Source of the DNA: CAZQGO01 sp964593065
Lineage (GTDB): Bacteria; Oederibacteriota; JAAXVQ01
Reading direction: 5' to 3'
Assembly (NCBI GenBank): GCA_964593065.1
Contig: CAZQGO010000004.1
Location: forward strand, 1 to 64,000
Length of the DNA stretch: 64,000 nucleotides
Within the stretch, counting starts at the first letter, position 1, and each line of letters starts with the position of its first letter. Position numbers and translations under genes: made by a program. This document shows, one piece after another, positions 26,719 through 35,601 of this stretch. The notes under the pieces are model-generated. The model saw nothing but the letters and a program-made list of their open reading frames with translations, did no database searches and was not told where the DNA came from.

Positions 26719-27000
26719 TCAGCCGCCCTCTTTCTCCTGGATGGTATACTGCACTTGATCCAGTTCCGCCACGAGTTTATCCAGGGTCCCGAGCACCTTT
26801 TGCCGCTCACGGCGCAGTTTCTCCAGTTCCCGGGCCTGGGCCTGCGCGGCGAGCTTGTTCGGCTGCGTCTCCTGCAGGTGCAGGCCTTCGAGCTCCATGG
26901 CGCGGGCCCGCCAGCGTTTGGTTTCAAGGCGGGTTTGGCGCAACTCGGCGATCAGGCGGTCGACGCGTTGCACCAGCTGGGTCCAGGCTTCGGTGGACAT
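26719..27000 (-). CDS. ZapB-like coiled-coil protein
   Basis: A 93-residue, highly charged alpha-helical protein (from MSTEAWTQLVQRVDRL to the end QVQYTIQEKEGG) that is almost entirely coiled coil by heptad inspection. Position directly upstream of zapA (three bases apart) and behind pheT resembles loci in which a ZapB-like division protein precedes ZapA; the assignment is therefore by size, coiled coil and context, not by a diagnostic motif. The start ATG at 26998-27000 was chosen because the longer frame to 27144 begins with a low-complexity, unlikely segment and leaves little room behind pheT. Confidence 0.7.
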   Translation of the reverse strand: MSTEAWTQLVQRVDRLIAELRQTRLETKRWRARAMELEGLHLQETQPNKLAAQAQARELEKLRRERQKVLGTLDKLVAELDQVQYTIQEKEGG

Positions 27001-27070
27001 CGCAAGGTCTCCTTCCGGCTCACACCCGCCGCCGCCCGAGAGGGACGCCGGCGCGGGAGAGGTCCATGTC

Positions 27071-29512
27071 TCAGCGTTGCCGGGCGCCGAATTCGGACTG
27101 CACCCGCTCCAGGATCCGGGCGTGCAGCGACTTGATCTCGTCATCCAGCAAGGTCCGGTCGGCGGCCTGGAACGTCAGGGAAAAGGCCAGGCTCTTGGTC
27201 CCGGGTTCCAGACCTTCGCCGCGATACACATCAAAGGGCAGCACTTCCACCAACAGACCGCCGCCGGCCTCGCGGATCACCCTTTCCACGTCGCCGGCCA
27301 AGGTGGCTTCCTGAACGGCGAGCGAAAGATCCCGCACCGCGGCCGGAAAGCGCGAGAACGCCGACAGGGCGGTTTGGGGCGCATGGTATGAGTAGAGACG
27401 TTCCATTTCGAGTTCGGCCAGCCACAGAGTGGTCTTGAGTTTGAAGCTTTCCTGGACTTGCGGATGCAGGGCGCCCGCCCACCCCAGGGTGCGGCCGTCG
27501 GGTGCGGTCACGGCCAGGCTCTGGCTGGGATGCAAGAAGGGAAACGGCTCGGGGATAAAAGCGCAGTCGTGCCGTGAACCGTCCCCGGATCGGAGATGCA
27601 GGCGCTGCCATAGGCCTTCCAGCATGCCTTTCAGGTCGTATAAGTCGGTTTCCGGCCGCTTCTTCCCCTGGCGCCAGTCGAGCCGGTCCCGCGGACCGGC
27701 CAGGGCAAACCCGAGACGCACCGGCTCCGCGGGCAGCTTCTCCCCCGGACGCGGATGGAAGACCGCGCCGGCCTCAAAGAGATACACATGGTCCTTGCCC
27801 CGGCGCTGGTTATACGCCACGGCCGCGAGCAGGCCCGGCAGCAGGCTGGTCCGCAACAGCGAGGTTTCCTCGCTGATGGGATTGCGGATCTTCACGGCTT
27901 CACGCCAGCCATGGTCGGGCGGCAGGCCGAGGCGGTCCAAATCCTGGGGATTCATGAAGCTATAGGACAGGATTTCCGTGAGTCCCAGGCCGGCGGCGAG
28001 CGTGCGGCAGGCCCGCAGAAACTCCCGCCGGGGATCGGGAAGAGGACTGGCCAGGGTTACGGTCGGCAGGATGGCGGGAATCTGATCGTAGCCCAGGACC
28101 TGGGCGATTTCTTCGATGAGATCCTCCTCGATCGTGACGTCGTTCCGGAAGGTGGGAACCCGCACGGAGAATTTTCCCGCGGCCGGATCCGGTTCCACCA
28201 AAAACCCCAAGCGGGACAGGGCGGAGGCGGCCCGCGCCGGGCTCAAGGGGAGGCCGAGAACCTGCTCCGCCTTGAGAAAGGAGAGGGAAAGACACACGGG
28301 CTCCTGGCGGACCGGGTAGGCGTCCAAAATGCCCCGCAGGATCGTTCCACCCGCGATTTCCTGGATGAGCTGGGCCGCGCGGTCCAGCGCCAGGGTCAGG
28401 CCCAGCTCGGGATCCGTGCCGCGCTCGAAGCGATAGGAGGCTTCGGAGGCGCACTGGGCGAGACGCGCCGTCCGTCGGACTTCGCCGGGTGCAAACCAGG
28501 CGGCTTCCAGCAGCAGACTGCTCGTTCCGGGGCCGACTTCGCTGTCCTGCCCCCCCATGATGCCGGCCAAGGCCACGGGACGCTCGGCGTCCGCAATAAT
28601 CAGTTCTCCTCCCGACAGCGCGCGTTTTTGTCCGTCCAAGGTGGTTAAAAATTCCCCGGGCCGCGCGCGCCGGGCCTGGATCGCCGGTCCGGACAAGCGC
28701 TCCAGATCGAAGGCGTGCAACGGGTGCCCGATTTCCAACAACACGTAATTGGTCGCATCGACGACGTTGTTCACGGAACGCAACCCCAGTTTGGTCAGGG
28801 CCTGCCGCAGCCACAGCGGGGAGGGCCCCACCCGGATGCCGCGCAGGAGACGCGCGCAATACCGACCGCACCCCGACCCGGCTTCGATGGCCACACTCAT
28901 CTCGCGGGCCGCTTCGGGCTCCGCCTCGGCCACGTTCACGGCGGGGGGGGTGAGGGGACGGTTCAAGATCGCGCTGATCTGCCGCGCCACCCCCAGGTGG
29001 GAAAGCAAATCCGGACGATTCGGCGTCGCTTCCGTCTCCAGGATCACATCGCGGCCTCCCCACAATTCCTGCACGGGAGTGCCCAGCGGCGTGTCCTGCG
29101 GCAGGTGCATGATGCCGGCCTGTTCCTCGGAAAGGCCCAATTCGCGTTCCGAACAAATCATGCCCTCGGATGTTTCACCGCGAAGATTGACGGAGCGGAT
29201 GACCTGATTGCCCGGCAGCACGGCGCCGACCAAGGCGACGGGCACGACGTCCCCCTCGGCGATATTTTTGGCGCCGCACACGATCCTGAGGATTTGTCCG
29301 GGGACTTCCACTTCCGTCAGGGACAGTTTGTTCGCGTTGGGATGCGGAACAATTTTCAGGATTCTGCCGGCGACCACCTTGTCCAGGTCCTGGTCGGCCT
29401 CGAGCAACTCGCTGACTTCCAGGCCCGACAAGGTCAAGCGTTCGGCGAGATTTTTAGGCTCGATGTCGTTTAATTGGACAAAGCGGGAAAGCAGATTCAG
29501 GGATAATTTCAC
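27071..29512 (-). CDS. pheT: Phenylalanyl-tRNA synthetase beta subunit
   Basis: PheT binds tRNA-Phe and edits mischarged tyrosine in the alpha2-beta2 enzyme. Domains in order: N-terminal B1 (KLSLNLLSRFVQL), a tRNA-binding OB fold (VVAGRILKIVPHPNANKLSL), B3/B4 editing domain (LRSVNNVVDATNYVLLEIGHP and FERGTDPELG), B5 (RNDVTIEEDLIEEIAQVLGYDQIP), catalytic-like domain, and the C-terminal ferredoxin-like anticodon-binding FDX-ACB domain (SRFPAAVRDLSLAVQE). Length 813 aa is normal. Start GTG at 29510-29512 is set by an excellent AGGAGG upstream; a longer frame reaches 29569. pheS is not upstream as it usually is: only a 500-base non-coding region lies there. Confidence 0.96.
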   Translation of the reverse strand: MKLSLNLLSRFVQLNDIEPKNLAERLTLSGLEVSELLEADQDLDKVVAGRILKIVPHPNANKLSLTEVEVPGQILRIVCGAKNIAEGDVVPVALVGAVLPGNQVIRSVNLRGETSEGMICSERELGLSEEQAGIMHLPQDTPLGTPVQELWGGRDVILETEATPNRPDLLSHLGVARQISAILNRPLTPPAVNVAEAEPEAAREMSVAIEAGSGCGRYCARLLRGIRVGPSPLWLRQALTKLGLRSVNNVVDATNYVLLEIGHPLHAFDLERLSGPAIQARRARPGEFLTTLDGQKRALSGGELIIADAERPVALAGIMGGQDSEVGPGTSSLLLEAAWFAPGEVRRTARLAQCASEASYRFERGTDPELGLTLALDRAAQLIQEIAGGTILRGILDAYPVRQEPVCLSLSFLKAEQVLGLPLSPARAASALSRLGFLVEPDPAAGKFSVRVPTFRNDVTIEEDLIEEIAQVLGYDQIPAILPTVTLASPLPDPRREFLRACRTLAAGLGLTEILSYSFMNPQDLDRLGLPPDHGWREAVKIRNPISEETSLLRTSLLPGLLAAVAYNQRRGKDHVYLFEAGAVFHPRPGEKLPAEPVRLGFALAGPRDRLDWRQGKKRPETDLYDLKGMLEGLWQRLHLRSGDGSRHDCAFIPEPFPFLHPSQSLAVTAPDGRTLGWAGALHPQVQESFKLKTTLWLAELEMERLYSYHAPQTALSAFSRFPAAVRDLSLAVQEATLAGDVERVIREAGGGLLVEVLPFDVYRGEGLEPGTKSLAFSLTFQAADRTLLDDEIKSLHARILERVQSEFGARQR

Positions 29513-29670
29513 CGCCAGCCTCCTGCATAAAGGTAGGCCAATTTTTCCACAGATATTTTTTACTGTCAAGGCGTTTCAGGTCAAAGCTTAAAGTAACCTC
29601 TTAAGCCGGCGTTTTATCCCCCGGCCTGAACTCCCGGCCTGCGTGCAAGCTTTGCCGTCCCAGGGATGCG

Positions 29671-29885
29671 GAGCTTTCAGGGGAACCATAGGTTTCCCCG
29701 CCGCGGACGCCGATGCGTCCTGCTTTCCTTCCTCGCGTCGTCGAAATGCCTTTTCAGAAAATTGAAAGGCGGAAATTGACCGCAAGCGTTCACTGAAAAT
29801 TCGATTTTCCATTTTCGCTTGCCCGGCGCGCGCGGCGCGCTCCGCCCCCGGACCCTAAGCCTCATCATTTTGATGAGGCGCCGGA
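29671..29885 (+). repeat. Structured intergenic element, copy 1
   Basis: Lies in the 500-base gap 29513-30012 between divergent pheT and malQ, which otherwise holds no supported gene. Block A (29671-29734) and block B (about 29842-29885) are nearly identical to copy 2 at 36954-37082. Block A contains hairpin GGGGAACC/GGTTTCCCC (29680-29699) and hairpin GGACGC-CGAT-GCGTCC (29705-29720), then a CTGCTTTCCTTCCTC tract. Block B has CGCCCCCG followed by hairpin GCCTCATCA/TGATGAGGC (29859-29879). Between blocks, a GCAAGCG/CGCTTGC stem (29782-29788 with 29816-29822) encloses a smaller GAAAAT/ATTTTC stem. Class not recognised; plus strand chosen from base-pair evidence. Confidence 0.7.
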
Positions 29886-29939
29886 ATGTCAAATCTTGGT
29901 GCCGGCCGGGGCGCGAGACCTTAAGATGATAAAATCGGC

Positions 29940-29968
29940 TTGTTTCACGGCGGAGGATGCGATAATCT
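29940..29968 (+). promoter_or_regulatory. Candidate promoter for malQ
   Basis: -35 box TTGTTT (29940-29945) and -10 box TAATCT (29963-29968), spacer 17 bases; GATAAT at 29961-29966 is an alternative -10 with a 15-base spacer. It lies between the structured element and malQ, so the element would not be in the malQ leader if this is the only promoter. Confidence 0.35.
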
Positions 29969-30012
29969 AGGAACGCCCGCGAACGCCCATTCGTGAACAC
30001 TCGGAGTTGCCT

Positions 30013-31857
30013 TTGAACCCTGTCTACGATCCGGAATCCGTGCACGCCTATTTCTCCGCCACCCCCAGCGCCTCCCATTGGGGCCGAATCGGCACCCAGC
30101 GCCGCGCCGGCGTGGCGGCTCCGCTGTTTACGCTTTATTCACGCCGCAGCATCGGCATCGGCGAAATCCCCGACCTGCGCCTGCTCATCGACTGGTGCCG
30201 CGCCTGCGGTCTCAGCCTCATCCAGTTGCTGCCGTTAAACGACGTCGGCTTCACCTTTTGTCCCTACGACGCGCAAAGCATGCTCGCGATGGACCCGATG
30301 TACCTTTCGCTGGCGGAATTGCGGGAGGTCGAACCAAGACGTTTCGCGGAGCGCGCGGACGAACTTCGCCGGCGGTATCCCGCGGGACGTGGACTGGTGG
30401 ATTACGGCATCAAGCAAGCGAAAATCGAACTCCTGCAAGCCATTTTCTCAACCCGCGACTGGCAGGACAGCAGCCGCTTCCAGGAATTTCGCCTGAGCCA
30501 CGCGCTCTGGCTGCACGATTACGCCCTGTTCAAAACCCTTAAAATTCGTCACCAGCAAAAGGGCTGGGAGGAATGGGAGGGGGACTTCCGCGCGAAATCC
30601 GCCGCGGCCCTGCGGGCTTTTGCGGAGGAAAACTCAAACGCCATCCTTTTCCAGGAATGGCTGCAGTGGCAGTTGGCCGAGCAACTGCAGGCCGTGAAGG
30701 CCTACGCCCGGAAGCAGGGCGTACTGCTCATGGGCGACATTCCTTTCCTGGTGTCCCGGGACAGCGCCGACGTGTGGGCCAACCAGAATTTTTTCAAGCT
30801 GGACAGGGCGTCCGGAGCGCCTCCGGACGCCCTGCTGGCGCGGGGCCAGCGCTGGGGCATGCCGCCCTACGCATGGGAAACCATCGCCCGGCATCAATAC
30901 GCCTACCTGGTCAACAAGCTCAAGTACGCGCAGAATTTCTTCGACTTGTACCGCATCGACCACTTCGTCGGCATTTTCCGGCTCTGGACCATCCCGCTCT
31001 CGGAACCCGAAAGCAGCGGGGGGATCAACGGCGCGTTCGATCCTGCGGAGGAAAACCAGTGGGAGGAGCATGGCCGCCGCCTGCTCGAAGTCATGCTGCG
31101 AAGCACCTCCATGCTGCCGTGCGCCGAGGACCTGGGCGTCATCCCGGATTGTTCCTTTAAGATCCTGCGCGAGTACGGCGTGGTCGGGATGGACATCCAG
31201 CGCTGGTCCAAGGATTGGAAAGGCAGCAAGGATTTTACCCCGGCCGAACAGTACCGTCTCAATGCCCTGGCCACGATTTCCACGCACGACATGTCCAGCC
31301 TGCGTGCCTGGTGGACGTTCGAGGCCGGCACCGTGGACGAAGTCCTGTTCGAAAGACAGTGTGCCAAGAACGCCCTCGACGCCGGCGCCTTGAAACCCGC
31401 CCTCTTCGACCCGGCCCGCTCCCATCACGGCCGTCTGGCCTGGAAAACGGAAATCGTTTCGGAGGACGTGTTGTTGGGACTGCTGGGCCGGGGCCGCGAT
31501 GCCGTGCACGAAATACTCGCAGCCTACGCGGGCTCCTACGGCGAAAAGGCCAAATTCTGGAAATTCATCGGACTCCCTGGCGAGGTCGAAGAGGATTTCA
31601 GCCCCCGGTTCGCGGAAGCCGCTCTCAAAGCCGTCTGCCGCACGGCCTGCGTCTTTACCGTGCAACTCATCCAGGATTGGCTGGCCGGGCAAGAGGCCTT
31701 TCAGCGCCTGGATCCATGGAACTACCGGATCAATTTTCCCGGCAGTATGCGCAAAACCAATTGGTCTTTGGTTCTGCCCCTGTCCCTGGAGGAACTGTTG
31801 GGGCTTCCGGATCAGGACCGCTTAAAAGGCTTGCTTCAGGAAACGCAACGGATATAA
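30013..31857 (+). CDS. malQ: 4-alpha-glucanotransferase (GH77, amylomaltase)
   Basis: MalQ transfers alpha-1,4-glucan segments between maltodextrins, acting in glycogen or maltodextrin metabolism. GH77 motifs in order: LIQLLPLNDVGFTFCPYDAQS, GDIPFLVSRDSADVWANQNFF, APPDALLARGQRWGMPPYAW, the nucleophile region YRIDHFVGIFRLW (Asp), the acid/base region PCAEDLGVIPD (Glu), and ATISTHDMSSLRAWW (transition-state Asp). Length 614 aa. Start TTG 30013 is preferred over TTG 30007 because GGAG at 30003-30006 gives a six-base spacing. No signal peptide, so cytoplasmic. The gene stands alone on the plus strand and diverges from pheT. Confidence 0.93.
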   Translation: MNPVYDPESVHAYFSATPSASHWGRIGTQRRAGVAAPLFTLYSRRSIGIGEIPDLRLLIDWCRACGLSLIQLLPLNDVGFTFCPYDAQSMLAMDPMYLSLAELREVEPRRFAERADELRRRYPAGRGLVDYGIKQAKIELLQAIFSTRDWQDSSRFQEFRLSHALWLHDYALFKTLKIRHQQKGWEEWEGDFRAKSAAALRAFAEENSNAILFQEWLQWQLAEQLQAVKAYARKQGVLLMGDIPFLVSRDSADVWANQNFFKLDRASGAPPDALLARGQRWGMPPYAWETIARHQYAYLVNKLKYAQNFFDLYRIDHFVGIFRLWTIPLSEPESSGGINGAFDPAEENQWEEHGRRLLEVMLRSTSMLPCAEDLGVIPDCSFKILREYGVVGMDIQRWSKDWKGSKDFTPAEQYRLNALATISTHDMSSLRAWWTFEAGTVDEVLFERQCAKNALDAGALKPALFDPARSHHGRLAWKTEIVSEDVLLGLLGRGRDAVHEILAAYAGSYGEKAKFWKFIGLPGEVEEDFSPRFAEAALKAVCRTACVFTVQLIQDWLAGQEAFQRLDPWNYRINFPGSMRKTNWSLVLPLSLEELLGLPDQDRLKGLLQETQRI

Positions 31858-31953
31858 AATATTCGCGGCCACGGTGACCCGCGGCCGTAAGCAACCGCCA
31901 CCGTCCCGCCTCTGAACGCAAAACGGGGTGACGGCCGCGCCGGCCTGGAGGCG

Positions 31954-33462
31954 ATGGCCGGTATCCTCACGCGAGGGTTGCAGATGTTCGGAGCCCCGAA
32001 TCCCCTAGCGGCTTGTGTGGGTCTGGCCTGTCTCGGCTGTTTCTGCGGTCAGGCGACGTCGGTCGGAGCCCGCATGCTGGTTGGACGCACCGCCGAGGAA
32101 CTCGAACATCCCCCATCCTGGGAAGAAGAAGTGGAGATGCCGACGCCCACCCCTTTTGCGTTGCGTCCCGGCCAACGCACCTTCTCCCAGCCTGCGGGCG
32201 GGAGCAGGGCCAAGGCCCTCTCCACACCCGAAGCCGTCCAATCCAGGGGTACCGGTTCCTCTCCGCAAACAGAAAAATTCCGGCACACCCCGGAGACGAC
32301 GGCTTCGGGACAATCAGCGGATGCCCCCCCCGTTCTTGAGGCCGTTCGGGGCGGTCCGCCGGAATCGGCCCCGGCCGCCGTTCCAAGCGGGGAAGAGATG
32401 AATGCCCCACCGCGGGCCTCTTCCAAAGAAAACGAGCTCTCCCCAAGTCCTTCCAGCCGGGAATCCGGAAACGCGGCCTTCCCACCCGTATCCAAGGGAA
32501 AAAACATCCCCTCACGCCCTTTGGGGGTGCTGCTCAACCAGCCCGGTCCGCGGCCCAGCCCCCGTAGGCAGATTCAGCCCAAGTCTCCCAGCCATTCCGA
32601 GGCAAACCCGTATTTGCTGGCCCCCCAGGGCCGAACCTCTCCGGCCCGGGCTTTGGAGTCGGGGCAGGAAAACCCCGCACCCGCACTGCCGGCCGGTTCC
32701 TCCCGGTCCAGCAGAAAGGAACCGAAACGCGCCCCGCGCGCGCTGGGTGCCTCGGAAACGATTGATCAAATGTTTCCCGTGGGACCGCCCACGCCGGAAA
32801 AAGATCCCCTGGGCAGGGAAATCCGGGAAAAAATCCACGACCTGGGAGCCGAGCCTCACCGCCGGCAAAAAGCCGTGGAACGCCTGGCCGTCATCGGCGT
32901 CCCTGCGGTGCCGGCCTTGCGCGCGGCCCTGCGGGATTCCTATCCGTTCACGCGTATCGGCGCCCTGAACGCCCTCGGTTACATCCGCGCCCCTGAATCC
33001 GTCCCGGACATCGAAAATCTGCTGCAGGATCCGGAACCGGACGTGCGTGCCGAGGCTGCTGCCACTCTCGGACGCATGCGCGTTTCCGCTTCCACCCGGG
33101 CGGTCGCGGACCTGCTGCACGACCCCGACATGCGCGTCAAGCGCACGGCGATCATTGCCCTGGGACGTTTCCGGACCCCCACCGCCCGCGAAATGCTGAT
33201 TGGGGCCCTGAAAAGCCAAGACGTGGAAATACGCCGGCAGGCGGCCCAGGAACTGTCCGCCTTCCAGAACCGATCCGTGGTGGACGCACTCCTGCAAGCC
33301 ACCTATGATCTGGATCCCAAAACCTGCGGATACGCCGTCCGCTCACTGGGTGAAATCGGCGACCCCGCGGCCGTGGACAGGCTGAAGGCCTTGTCCCAGA
33401 AAAGCAACCGCTTCATCCGCGAAGAGGCCCGCGATGCGCTCCAGTTGCTGGGAAGCGAATGA
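31954..33462 (+). CDS. HEAT-repeat protein with long disordered linker, membrane-anchored or exported
   Basis: A 502-residue protein. After a short N-terminal stretch comes a hydrophobic segment NPLAACVGLACLGCFCGQA (about residues 15-33), which includes a lipobox-like LGC and could be a signal or lipoprotein signal. Residues about 40-275 are rich in Pro, Ser, Arg and Glu, with no predicted fold. Residues about 285-500 hold five to six HEAT/PBS-type repeats (VIGVPAVPALRAALRDSYP, RIGALNALGYIRAPESVPDI, DVRAEAAATLGRMRV, EIRRQAAQELSAF). Such repeats bind proteins or act as lyase-like scaffolds; here a binding role is the safest view. No operon partner is evident. Confidence 0.75.
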   Translation: MAGILTRGLQMFGAPNPLAACVGLACLGCFCGQATSVGARMLVGRTAEELEHPPSWEEEVEMPTPTPFALRPGQRTFSQPAGGSRAKALSTPEAVQSRGTGSSPQTEKFRHTPETTASGQSADAPPVLEAVRGGPPESAPAAVPSGEEMNAPPRASSKENELSPSPSSRESGNAAFPPVSKGKNIPSRPLGVLLNQPGPRPSPRRQIQPKSPSHSEANPYLLAPQGRTSPARALESGQENPAPALPAGSSRSSRKEPKRAPRALGASETIDQMFPVGPPTPEKDPLGREIREKIHDLGAEPHRRQKAVERLAVIGVPAVPALRAALRDSYPFTRIGALNALGYIRAPESVPDIENLLQDPEPDVRAEAAATLGRMRVSASTRAVADLLHDPDMRVKRTAIIALGRFRTPTAREMLIGALKSQDVEIRRQAAQELSAFQNRSVVDALLQATYDLDPKTCGYAVRSLGEIGDPAAVDRLKALSQKSNRFIREEARDALQLLGSE

Positions 33463-33507
33463 TGATCCTCGCGCAGCCGTTTTTCCCGCTCGTCGCCGGC
33501 GTGTAGG

Positions 33508-33536
33508 TTGCTAAAACCCGGTCTTTCGGTTATAAT
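33508..33536 (+). promoter_or_regulatory. Near-consensus sigma70 promoter for tag
   Basis: -35 box TTGCTA (33508-33513) and perfect -10 box TATAAT (33531-33536), spacer 17 bases. It lies inside the longest possible frame for tag, which supports the internal start at 33649 and a leader of about 105 bases. Confidence 0.65.
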
Positions 33537-33648
33537 CCAACCTTTCGACACGGACCGCCCCGCATTTTCGCATGCTCTGCCGCTGGCCGGCCGGACAACT
33601 TGCCCGCAGCCAAATCGCCTGACCGCAATCGGGCCGCAGGAGAACCTT

Positions 33649-34290
33649 ATGCCCACCGGGCTTTCCCAGCCATCCCTGCCAGGTACTCACCGCCCCTCCC
33701 GCCGGGTTCAGAAGGGGTCCGGGCCCAAGCAGTCCCTTCGCCGCCGGCCTGTCATCCGCTGCGCCTGGGCGCAGGCCACGCCCGAATTGCGGCGTTATCA
33801 CGACCGGGAATACGGCTTTCCGGTCGCGCGGGACCGGGCCTATTTTGAACGATTGGCTTTGGAAATCTTCCAAGCCGGGCTGTCCTGGCGGACTATTTTG
33901 GCGAAAAGATCCGCATTGCGCCGGGCGTTCAGTGGTTTTTGGCCTCAGCGGGTGGCGTCCTTTTCCGCCCGGGACGTCCGCCGGCTGCTGGCGGACAAGG
34001 CCATCATCCGCAATCGCAGTAAAATCCAGGCCGTCGTGACCAATGCCGGCATTTTCCGGCAAGTAGCCCGGCAGGCCGGAAGTTTCCGGCGATTCCTGCT
34101 GGGTTTGCCTCTCCAGGATCGTGGAAAAACCACGGATATTCTACGCCGCACCTTTCATTTCATGGGGCCTAAAATCATCGCGGAATTTCTCATGAGTACG
34201 GGCCATTGGCCGGTCCGGCATGAAAACGGCTGCTTTTTAAAACCTGTCGGCACGGCCCTGAGCCGCGGTGCCACCCGGGGACGATCGTGA
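33649..34290 (+). CDS. tag: DNA-3-methyladenine glycosylase I
   Basis: Tag removes 3-methyladenine from alkylated DNA. The family signature RCAWAQATPELRRYHDREYG supplies the Cys and His zinc ligands at the N-terminus; FERLALEIFQAGLSWRTIL contains the catalytic-pocket Glu and Trp; the C-terminal TGHWPVRHENGCF supplies the His and Cys pair that completes the zinc site. Length is 213 aa, with a basic N-terminal extension of about 35 residues before the conserved core. ATG 33649 is preceded by AGGAG at 33638-33642. Its stop overlaps the start of rnd (GTGA, 34287-34290), so repair and RNA-processing genes are coupled here, though a functional link is not implied. Confidence 0.93.
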   Translation: MPTGLSQPSLPGTHRPSRRVQKGSGPKQSLRRRPVIRCAWAQATPELRRYHDREYGFPVARDRAYFERLALEIFQAGLSWRTILAKRSALRRAFSGFWPQRVASFSARDVRRLLADKAIIRNRSKIQAVVTNAGIFRQVARQAGSFRRFLLGLPLQDRGKTTDILRRTFHFMGPKIIAEFLMSTGHWPVRHENGCFLKPVGTALSRGATRGRS

Positions 34291-35456
34291 CCCCGTCCGT
34301 CATGCCCCCGCGCGCAGGGCAAATTATCGATACGACACCCGCCTGGCTGAAGATTCTGCCGCGCCTGCAACGGCAACGCATGCTGGCCCTGGACCTGGAA
34401 GGGAACGGCTTTTTCCGTTATCCCGAGAAAGTCTGCCTCATCCAAATCAAGTCGGGCGAGGAAATTTTCCTCCTGGATCCCCTGGCCGTCCGGAGCCTGA
34501 CGCCGTTGGGTCAGATTCTCAACGATCCGCATTGGGAAAAAATCTTTCACTCCTGCGACTGGGATCTTCGAGCCCTGGACCGGGATTTCGGCTTTCGCGT
34601 CCGGCACATTTTCGACACCTCCTTGGCCGCCAAATTCCTGGGGAGCAATCAAACGGGCCTGGGCAATGTCCTGCAGGACACTCTGAACGTAACCCTGAAC
34701 AAAACCAAGAAACTCCAGCGGCAGGATTGGACCCTCCGCCCTTTGAGCGCGGAATCCCTGCAGTACGCCGCCGATGATGTCCGCTACCTCCCGAAGCTGC
34801 AGGCGGTCCTGCGCCAACGCCTGCAAGACCTGGGACGCCTGGAATGGGTGGAAGAGGAATGCCGGCGCCTGGAAAATCTCCGCTACGCGGCTCCGCGGCC
34901 GCCCCAGGAGGCCTTCTGGAACCTGAAAGGCACTTTCTCCTTAAATGACCGGCAGCGGGCGGTGCTGCGGGAACTTTTTCTCTTCCGCGAGGCCCTGGCC
35001 TTGGAAATGAACCGTCCGCCTTTCAAAATCATGCCCGAAAAAACCCTCTTGGAACTGGCATCCAATCCGGCCAAAGCCATGGAAAACCCCAAATCCCTCT
35101 CCGGCGTCTTCGCCTCGGGCCATGAGCGCGGTCTCCGCGAGGCCATCCAACGGGGTCTGAAAAAGCCCCCCTTGCCACGCCTCAAGACTGAATCCCCGGT
35201 CTTTCGGCGTATTGTGGCTGACGGCAAACGCATCCTTAAATCATTAAAAACCTGGCGGCAGGAAAAGGGAAAGGCGCTGGGGCTGGATCCCGCCTTGATT
35301 TGGCCATTAAAAAGCCTGGAAATCATGGCCCAAACTCCGGATTCCGCCCAGGACCAGCTTCTCACCCCCTCCCAGGGTGAGGTCAGGAATTGGCAAATCC
35401 GCAATTTCGGCGAGGAACTTTTGCGGCGCGTCCGTGAGGAAAAAGCAGCAGGCTGA
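34287..35456 (+). CDS. rnd: Ribonuclease D (DEDDy exonuclease plus HRDC)
   Basis: RNase D trims the 3' ends of tRNA precursors and other small RNAs. Exo I motif is LALDLEGNGFFR (Asp and Glu), Exo II is HSCDWDLRALD (Asp), and Exo III is YAADDVRYL (Tyr and Asp), so the four acidic residues and the Tyr of DEDDy enzymes are present. One HRDC domain follows (NDRQRAVLRELFLFREALA... through ASNPAKAMENP), then a basic C-terminal region that may be a partial second HRDC. Length 389 aa is typical. Start GTG 34287 overlaps the tag stop. A terminator follows at 35478-35522. Confidence 0.92.
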   Translation: MTPSVMPPRAGQIIDTTPAWLKILPRLQRQRMLALDLEGNGFFRYPEKVCLIQIKSGEEIFLLDPLAVRSLTPLGQILNDPHWEKIFHSCDWDLRALDRDFGFRVRHIFDTSLAAKFLGSNQTGLGNVLQDTLNVTLNKTKKLQRQDWTLRPLSAESLQYAADDVRYLPKLQAVLRQRLQDLGRLEWVEEECRRLENLRYAAPRPPQEAFWNLKGTFSLNDRQRAVLRELFLFREALALEMNRPPFKIMPEKTLLELASNPAKAMENPKSLSGVFASGHERGLREAIQRGLKKPPLPRLKTESPVFRRIVADGKRILKSLKTWRQEKGKALGLDPALIWPLKSLEIMAQTPDSAQDQLLTPSQGEVRNWQIRNFGEELLRRVREEKAAG

Positions 35457-35477
35457 AGGGTCTCTCTGGCCGGGGCC

Positions 35478-35522
35478 TTTTCCGCCGAGAGTCGGCGGCA
35501 CAAGACGGAAAATTATTTTTTT
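35478..35522 (+). terminator. Rho-independent terminator after rnd
   Basis: Stem TTTTCCG (35478-35484) with CGGAAAA (35506-35512) is followed by the tail TTATTTTTTT; an inner alternative stem CCGCCGA/TCGGCGG (35482-35488 with 35492-35498) is also perfect. The T-rich tail runs straight into the next promoter. Confidence 0.6.
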
Positions 35523-35523
35523 C

Positions 35524-35554
35524 TTGTTTTCGCCCATGTCTCCTGCGTTATAAT
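35524..35554 (+). promoter_or_regulatory. Candidate promoter for the 35602 gene
   Basis: -10 box TATAAT is perfect (35549-35554). The best -35 box is TTGTTT (35524-35529) with a long 19-base spacer. The ATG at 35602 follows a GGAGG ribosome binding site. Confidence 0.5.
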
Positions 35555-35601
35555 CTAGGCGTTGCCGAGAAGGTCAATACCCTTTTTCCCTGGAGGATGC
35601 C

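Noticed and set aside
29649..29661. Minus-strand string GGGACGGCAAAGC near copy 1 resembles part of a c-di-GMP-I riboswitch core (GGGACGCAAAGC).
   Set aside because: It has an extra base, copy 2 does not keep it, and the remaining c-di-GMP-I consensus parts are absent.
29588..30078. Minus-strand frames at 29588-29812 and 29677-30078, and a related peptide at 36751-37023.
   Set aside because: Their similarity comes from the shared nucleotide element; they lack ribosome binding sites and differ outside it.
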